From Acytostelium subglobosum LB1 (Eukaryota > Evosea > Eumycetozoa > Acytosteliales > Acytosteliaceae), in assembly GCF_000787575.1 (NCBI RefSeq), contig NW_012236529.1, positions 1,550,001 to 1,614,000 of the forward strand: 64,000 nucleotides of DNA. Reading direction: 5' to 3'. Below, piece after piece: positions 59,528 through 64,000 of this stretch (its first letter is position 1; each line of letters opens with the position of its first letter). Made by a program: the position numbers and the translations under genes. The notes beneath the pieces are model-generated. The model ran no database searches. It saw only the letters and a program-made list of their open reading frames with translations, and was not told the origin of the DNA.

Positions 59528-61035
59528 ATGATGAAGTGGATAGTTATAGCAACGACAGTAGTTGTGTTGTTGACATTTGTTGTGTCACCTGTATGGTCTG
59601 AAGTTGGTGATATAGAGTTTAGAATAGGTGGTGAAGGCGCTCAACATGCATTGCCACATACAAGCTTTAAGAAGGATAAGGATGTCAATATCAAATCATG
59701 GACAACATCAACAACAACAAATACCAAAGGAAAGAAAACAGATCAACTATTATTAGCAAGTGATGAGAAGGGTGTCTTTGCCTCAAGAGATATCAAAGAG
59801 GGCGAGGAAATAGTCAGCCTCTCATGGTTCGACACATTCTCAGCAGACAGAGTATGTTTAGATTATTTGTTGAATGAATGATCATCTCACTCACCTACTC
59901 GAACAGATCAAAGCAGAGGACCCTTGGTTATTTGATCAGATTGTCAAGTTGGAACTGATTTCAGAGGATGCATTGGCTGTGGCTTTGTTGTATTATCGAT
60001 ATTGCAAGGAGGAGTTGTCGGAGGATTACTCACAGTGGTTCTCGGCATTCCCAGAGACTTTGAACACTGGTCTCTACTTTACAGAGGAAGAGATTGATCT
60101 GCTGCGTGGCTCCCCAGCATACGTTCACATCCAGGTGGTCAAGAGCGAGACCAAGCAGGTGTTTGAGAGACTGCGCAGCTCACTGTTTCAGAGCAAGCAG
60201 TTTGAGTTGTGCACAATCACTTGGGATCGCTTCAAGTGGGCCACATCAATCGTTACCTCGAGGAAGATGTACACTGATGCGCCAGGCGTCGACGAGCAGG
60301 GCAATCCAGTGCTGACCGTTGTTCTGGCACCATTTATCGATCACTTCAATCACAATGAGGATGCACAGGCCGTCTACGACTTTGACCATCAGAGTGCCAC
60401 AATCAAAGTGACCACCATTCGTCCAGTGAAGAGTGGCGAGCAAATCTTCTTCAATTATGGCAACCAAGACTGCAACAGTGATCTCCTTGTCGACTTTGGC
60501 TTCATTGATCAATCGCCAACAAGGAAGAACTGTGTCAACATACTCATCGAGGAGTTGGTAGAGACCATGGCAAAGAATGTAAGTCGTGTCCCCATTACCT
60601 TTGGAATGATTCCTATCCCTGACACATGATCCACAGGACCCCAAACTTAAGGAAAAGACAGAGATACTTCAACAGTCATTCGAGGAGAATGGCAGGATGA
60701 AGTTGTTTAAGGACTCGCTGACAGAGGAGTTGTTAAAGTTGATCAAGTACTTGTCGTACAAGAATCAGAGTCTGTTGCATTTCTTGCAGAAGTTGGTCGA
60801 GCTCAAGAAGAACAACTATCCATCCACATTGGAGGATGATCAAACATTGGTGGCCACCGACACTTTCAAGAATATGTCCTATCGCGCCAAGCTAGCAATC
60901 AAGATGCGTCTGCAAGAGAAGGAGATACTTCGCGACATTGGCAAGCTGATCCAGGACCAAATTGCCCAAACCGAGAAGCAAACAACAGACACAACAACAA
61001 CTACAAACAGTGCCAAAGGAAGGGATGAACTCTAA
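59528..61035 (+). CDS. SET-domain methyltransferase (RLSMT/SETD3-like), predicted ER-lumenal
   Basis: Three exons: 59528-59851, 59907-60578, 60637-61035; 464 residues. The SET core (about residues 75-320) carries GVFASRDIKEGEEI, FIDHFNHNEDA (SAM-binding NH), FFNYGNQDC with the catalytic-position Tyr, and LLVDFGF. A Rubisco-LSMT-type substrate-binding helical domain follows (EELLKLIKYLSYKNQSLLHF). Unusually, it begins with a signal peptide (WIVIATTVVVLLTFVVSPVWS) and ends KGRDEL, an ER-retrieval-type tetrapeptide, so it should reside in the ER lumen. A two-ATG start (59528, 59531) is used. Intron 2 carries GGAATGATTCC. The substrate is unknown; most relatives act in cytosol, nucleus or plastids. 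Confidence 0.92.
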
Positions 61036-61111
61036 GACCTATCGATCATATATATATATCTAATATATATAATATATATAACAAGGGGACTTTATTATAT
61101 CTACATCTACA

Positions 61112-61835
61112 TTATACTGCACTCAGCTTCTTCTTTAGATCACCATCGGCATTGCCCAAGGACAATAGTGGAGATTGTCCGTCGTTCCAAAACTTGCTGG
61201 GAGATGGCAGTGCACTGAAGAAGGAAAGGTCGATAGTGCCGGGAGTGCCCATGCCGCCAGGTCCTCCGGGTGATGGACGTGGCCAGTGGTAGTCCATCAA
61301 CATTGGATAGATATCACGTGGCGATGGAAGTATTGGTGCTTCGTTGGCTTTAAGAGGAAGGTCGTGTTGTCTAGAAGCCACGCTCTCGGCCACAATGTTT
61401 CCACTGTTGCTCTCAACCTTGACCTGAGGAGTGGTCGCCGATGACTTGGCCTCTGGGATCAATATACTCAGTGGCTTCTTGGACTTGGTCCTTGGCTCCT
61501 CAGGTGCTTGCATTAGTGTCTCTGGCTGGAGCTTGGGTGAGACTGAGGCGCTCAATGAGTGATTGGGGGAGGATACTGGTGGAGTACTGTTTGAAGATCC
61601 ACTGGAGCCAACATTCTGCATATTGTTGTTGTTGTTGTTTTGGTTATTGTTGATGTTTACATTGTTGTTGTGGTTGTTTGATTGAGTATTGTTGTTGGCT
61701 TGGAGATTGGTTGATGAGGCAGACTTTGGTATTAGGTTGGACTTTGGGAAGGGATTGCGACTCTTGGCTTGGCTCTTTGATGTGTGATGAGTTGTTGTGG
61801 ATGATGAGGATGAAGTGGTCGTGCTTGGAGCTGGC

Positions 61836-61874
<39 letters not shown>

Positions 61875-63077
61875 ATATGAAGTTGTTGTTGTTGTTGTTG
61901 TACAGCTTGTTGATGTTGTTGTTGTTGTTGATGGAGGTATGCTTGTTGTTGTTGTACCGACATTGGTTGTTGGAACTGCTGTTGTGGAACAGCGTTGTGA
62001 GCTTGGGTTGGTTGTTGTTGAGTCGAAGGCATGTTATAGTATGATGACAAGATTTGTGGTGATACAAATGGTGAGTTGCTCTGTTGTTGTTGTTGTTGAG
62101 CTTGTTGTTGTTGTTGTTGTTGTTGATATGCTTGTTGTTGTTGCTGTTGATGAGCCTGTTGTTGTTGGTGCAAGGCATTCTGATAGAGGTATGGAGCTTG
62201 ACCGGCAATGTTACTATAGTTGGTCGGCACACCAAAGTAGTATTGGTTGTATAGGTTTGGAGTGGACTTGGCCATTGGTTGATTCTTGTTGTTGGTGGAC
62301 ATAACCATTGGTGATTGATGTTGTTGTTGTTGGATCGATGATGACGATGATGATGCATTGGGGAACAACTTGGCACCACTGTTGTTATACTTGGCAAAGC
62401 TTCTTGGTGTCAATGGCGCGAGATCAGCCTCCATCTGACTGGTATTGTAGTTGTACTTTTGTGGGACGAATGGCACTGGAGAACCGTTCATCATCATGTA
62501 GCCACCCCCATTGGTGCCATGTTGTGTTGGTGAGCCATGCGGTAGACCATGGCCCATGGACTGGAATGGCATTACTGGATTTCCTGATACAATCTCCATA
62601 CTCTGATGTGAGGATGACATATTATATTGATTGTTACCAAGATGCAAAGGGCTCTGATTTGTGGAAGAACAAGTATTTGGTGACCTTGGAGATTCTCCAA
62701 GATCATCCAAAGTATCCTCTTCCTCCTCATTCTCGGTCTTTAACTTCTTATTTCCAAATATCCTAGAATACTACAAATAAAAAATATTAATATTTGGAAT
62801 ATAATTAAATAATTAAATTACTTACATCTTGGTTTGATAGAGTCTTCCTGTTGCTATCTGTATTCTCTGATTGGCGATGCAATATTTTATCCATGTCTTT
62901 GGATGAGTATTGGAATAATTTGTTGTTACTGCTAAACACTATTAGACCAATCTCGCAATCACAAAGAATGGATAACTCCATTGCCTTCTTTATAAGACCA
63001 TTCTTCCTCTTTGTAAAGGTTGCCTGTCTATTCCTCTCATTCTGTATCCTTTCGATCGTTATCTTATTTCTTCCCAT
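61112..63077 (-). CDS. mef2A: MEF2-type MADS-box transcription factor
   Basis: Two exons: 63077-62826 and 62770-61112; 636 residues. Residues 1-58 are the MADS box ([43 protein letters not shown] pattern). The MEF2-like extension [13 protein letters not shown] follows immediately, so this is MEF2 rather than SRF type. It binds A/T-rich CArG/MEF2 sites as a dimer. After an acidic run (NEEEEDTL) the rest is Gln/Asn/Ser-rich, with CAG/CAA runs at about 61830-61950 and 62070-62170, as expected of a dictyostelid activator. The name follows the D. discoideum gene. A short TA-rich convergent spacer separates it from the SET gene. Confidence 0.93.
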
Positions 63078-64000
63078 CTAAATTTATATTATTAATTAAT
63101 ATGAGTTAAAATAATAAATTCTGGAAATAATTATTCCAATTTTGACTTACGGTTTAAAAAAAAGTATTAATAAATAAATAATAAATAAATAAATATTTGA
63201 TGTTGATGTCCTTTGTAAGGTGGATTATTGGTTGATGATTGATTGGTCTTGGAGGGTCCTCAGACGACTATGTTCATCGGGATTATAATGTTGTTTAGGT
63301 ATATTTAGTTAGCTGGTTATATAAATAACTACGACAGAGTGAATTGAATCTTTGGACAATGATGATGGATGGAGAACAAACTATATTCGAAATGAATGAA
63401 TGGATGGTTGTGATTGATTGATTGATTGATGGAAGGATGGATGTGGATGGATGATGGTATGGATGGTGGTTGGTGCTTCTATTACTACTACTAATACAAC
63501 TACAACTACTACTGGTGCTTCTAAATTAAAAAATGTTGTGTTGGTGTTGATGGATGGATTGATTGATTGATTGATTGATTGATGGTCGTGATAGTAGTGG
63601 AAAGGGTAGGGTAAAGTATAGGACCTGATATGATATGATGTTGGATGGTGCCCAGGTGTATGGGAGTTAATTTAATAATTCGATGTGGCGGGTGCCTCAA
63701 CTTTGAGATTTAATAACGTAGGTGAGCGAGAACTGGAAGCAGGAGATGCTATCAGGCAGGCCGGTGATGATGGACGGACGGGCAGTCTGTAAGTCATGCA
63801 TGACCGGGTGGGGGGTGAGGCATCGTACAATGAAGTGAAAGGAATGGGGCATGTGTCCGTCACTCTCAATGCGTAAGGGTATGCAACGATGGTGGACGTT
63901 CAACATCAACATCACGACATACTAACTCATTCAATAACACATTGTTGGTTGGATGGATGGATGGATTGATTGTTGGTTAGAGGTGGAGGTTGGTGTTGTG
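63078..64000. promoter_or_regulatory. Upstream region of the MEF2-like gene
   Basis: No gene seen to the window end. AT-rich sequence next to the ATG gives way to GATT/GGAT tetranucleotide runs (63410-63470, 63550-63585, 63945-63975). Open frames at 63672-63915 lack any family signature. Confidence 0.5.

Noticed and set aside
61678-62304. Val-rich plus-strand frame opposite the MEF2-like gene
   Set aside because: It is the antisense translation of CAG/CAA repeats encoding poly-Gln.
63410-63590. GATT/GGAT repeat arrays as a CRISPR-like or satellite array
   Set aside because: They are plain tetranucleotide runs without spacers, and the same runs appear throughout the window.

Overview
The window is nuclear DNA of a dictyostelid social amoeba. 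The evidence is short introns with GTATGT/GTAAGT donors, homopolymeric Gln/Asn/Ser/Thr tracts, and families typical of the group: FNIP repeats, ComC-like EGF/IPT cell-surface proteins, frizzled/smoothened-like receptors, many Ras GEFs and a MEF2-type MADS factor. Exons are clearly less AT-rich than in Dictyostelium discoideum, so another dictyostelid is likely; the species cannot be fixed from the sequence. Two isolated N bases (5892, 28890) suggest a draft assembly.

I support 24 protein genes, about 46 introns, no rRNA, tRNA or CRISPR. Layout: 1-3476, unrecognised broken coding traces and a long low-complexity leader; 3477-20197, signalling genes (RasGEF, Fray/SPAK-type kinase, Sac phosphatase with a decayed 5-phosphatase domain, small HNH-like protein, FNIP-repeat protein, SH3 STE20-like kinase); 20476-42932, a surface/secreted cluster (two ComC-like lectin/IPT/EGF receptors, a beta-helix protein, a Cys-rich peptide, a divergent pair of small secreted paralogues, a probable GPI-anchored IPT protein) interrupted by a GFA-domain enzyme, a damaged TFIIH p62 gene and a stretch of degenerate coding DNA; 43077-53070, metabolic and membrane-lipid genes (thymidylate kinase, acyl-CoA synthetase with an unusual tail, ankyrin-myotubularin, 3-hydroxyisobutyryl-CoA hydrolase); 54056-64000, a frizzled-like receptor, a membrane protein, an ankyrin-type protein, a SET-domain protein with signal peptide and C-terminal RDEL, and a MEF2-like factor.

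Functional threads: Ras/STE20-type signalling, phosphoinositide turnover (Sac domain, myotubularin) and cell-surface recognition (lectin/IPT/EGF proteins, frizzled-like receptor). The observations most worth pursuing are an oriented 11-base motif, GGAAYNATTCC, found inside about ten introns of unrelated genes, and the predicted ER-lumenal SET-domain methyltransferase. Exon limits were set by hand from reading-frame continuity and splice sites and may be off by a base or two.
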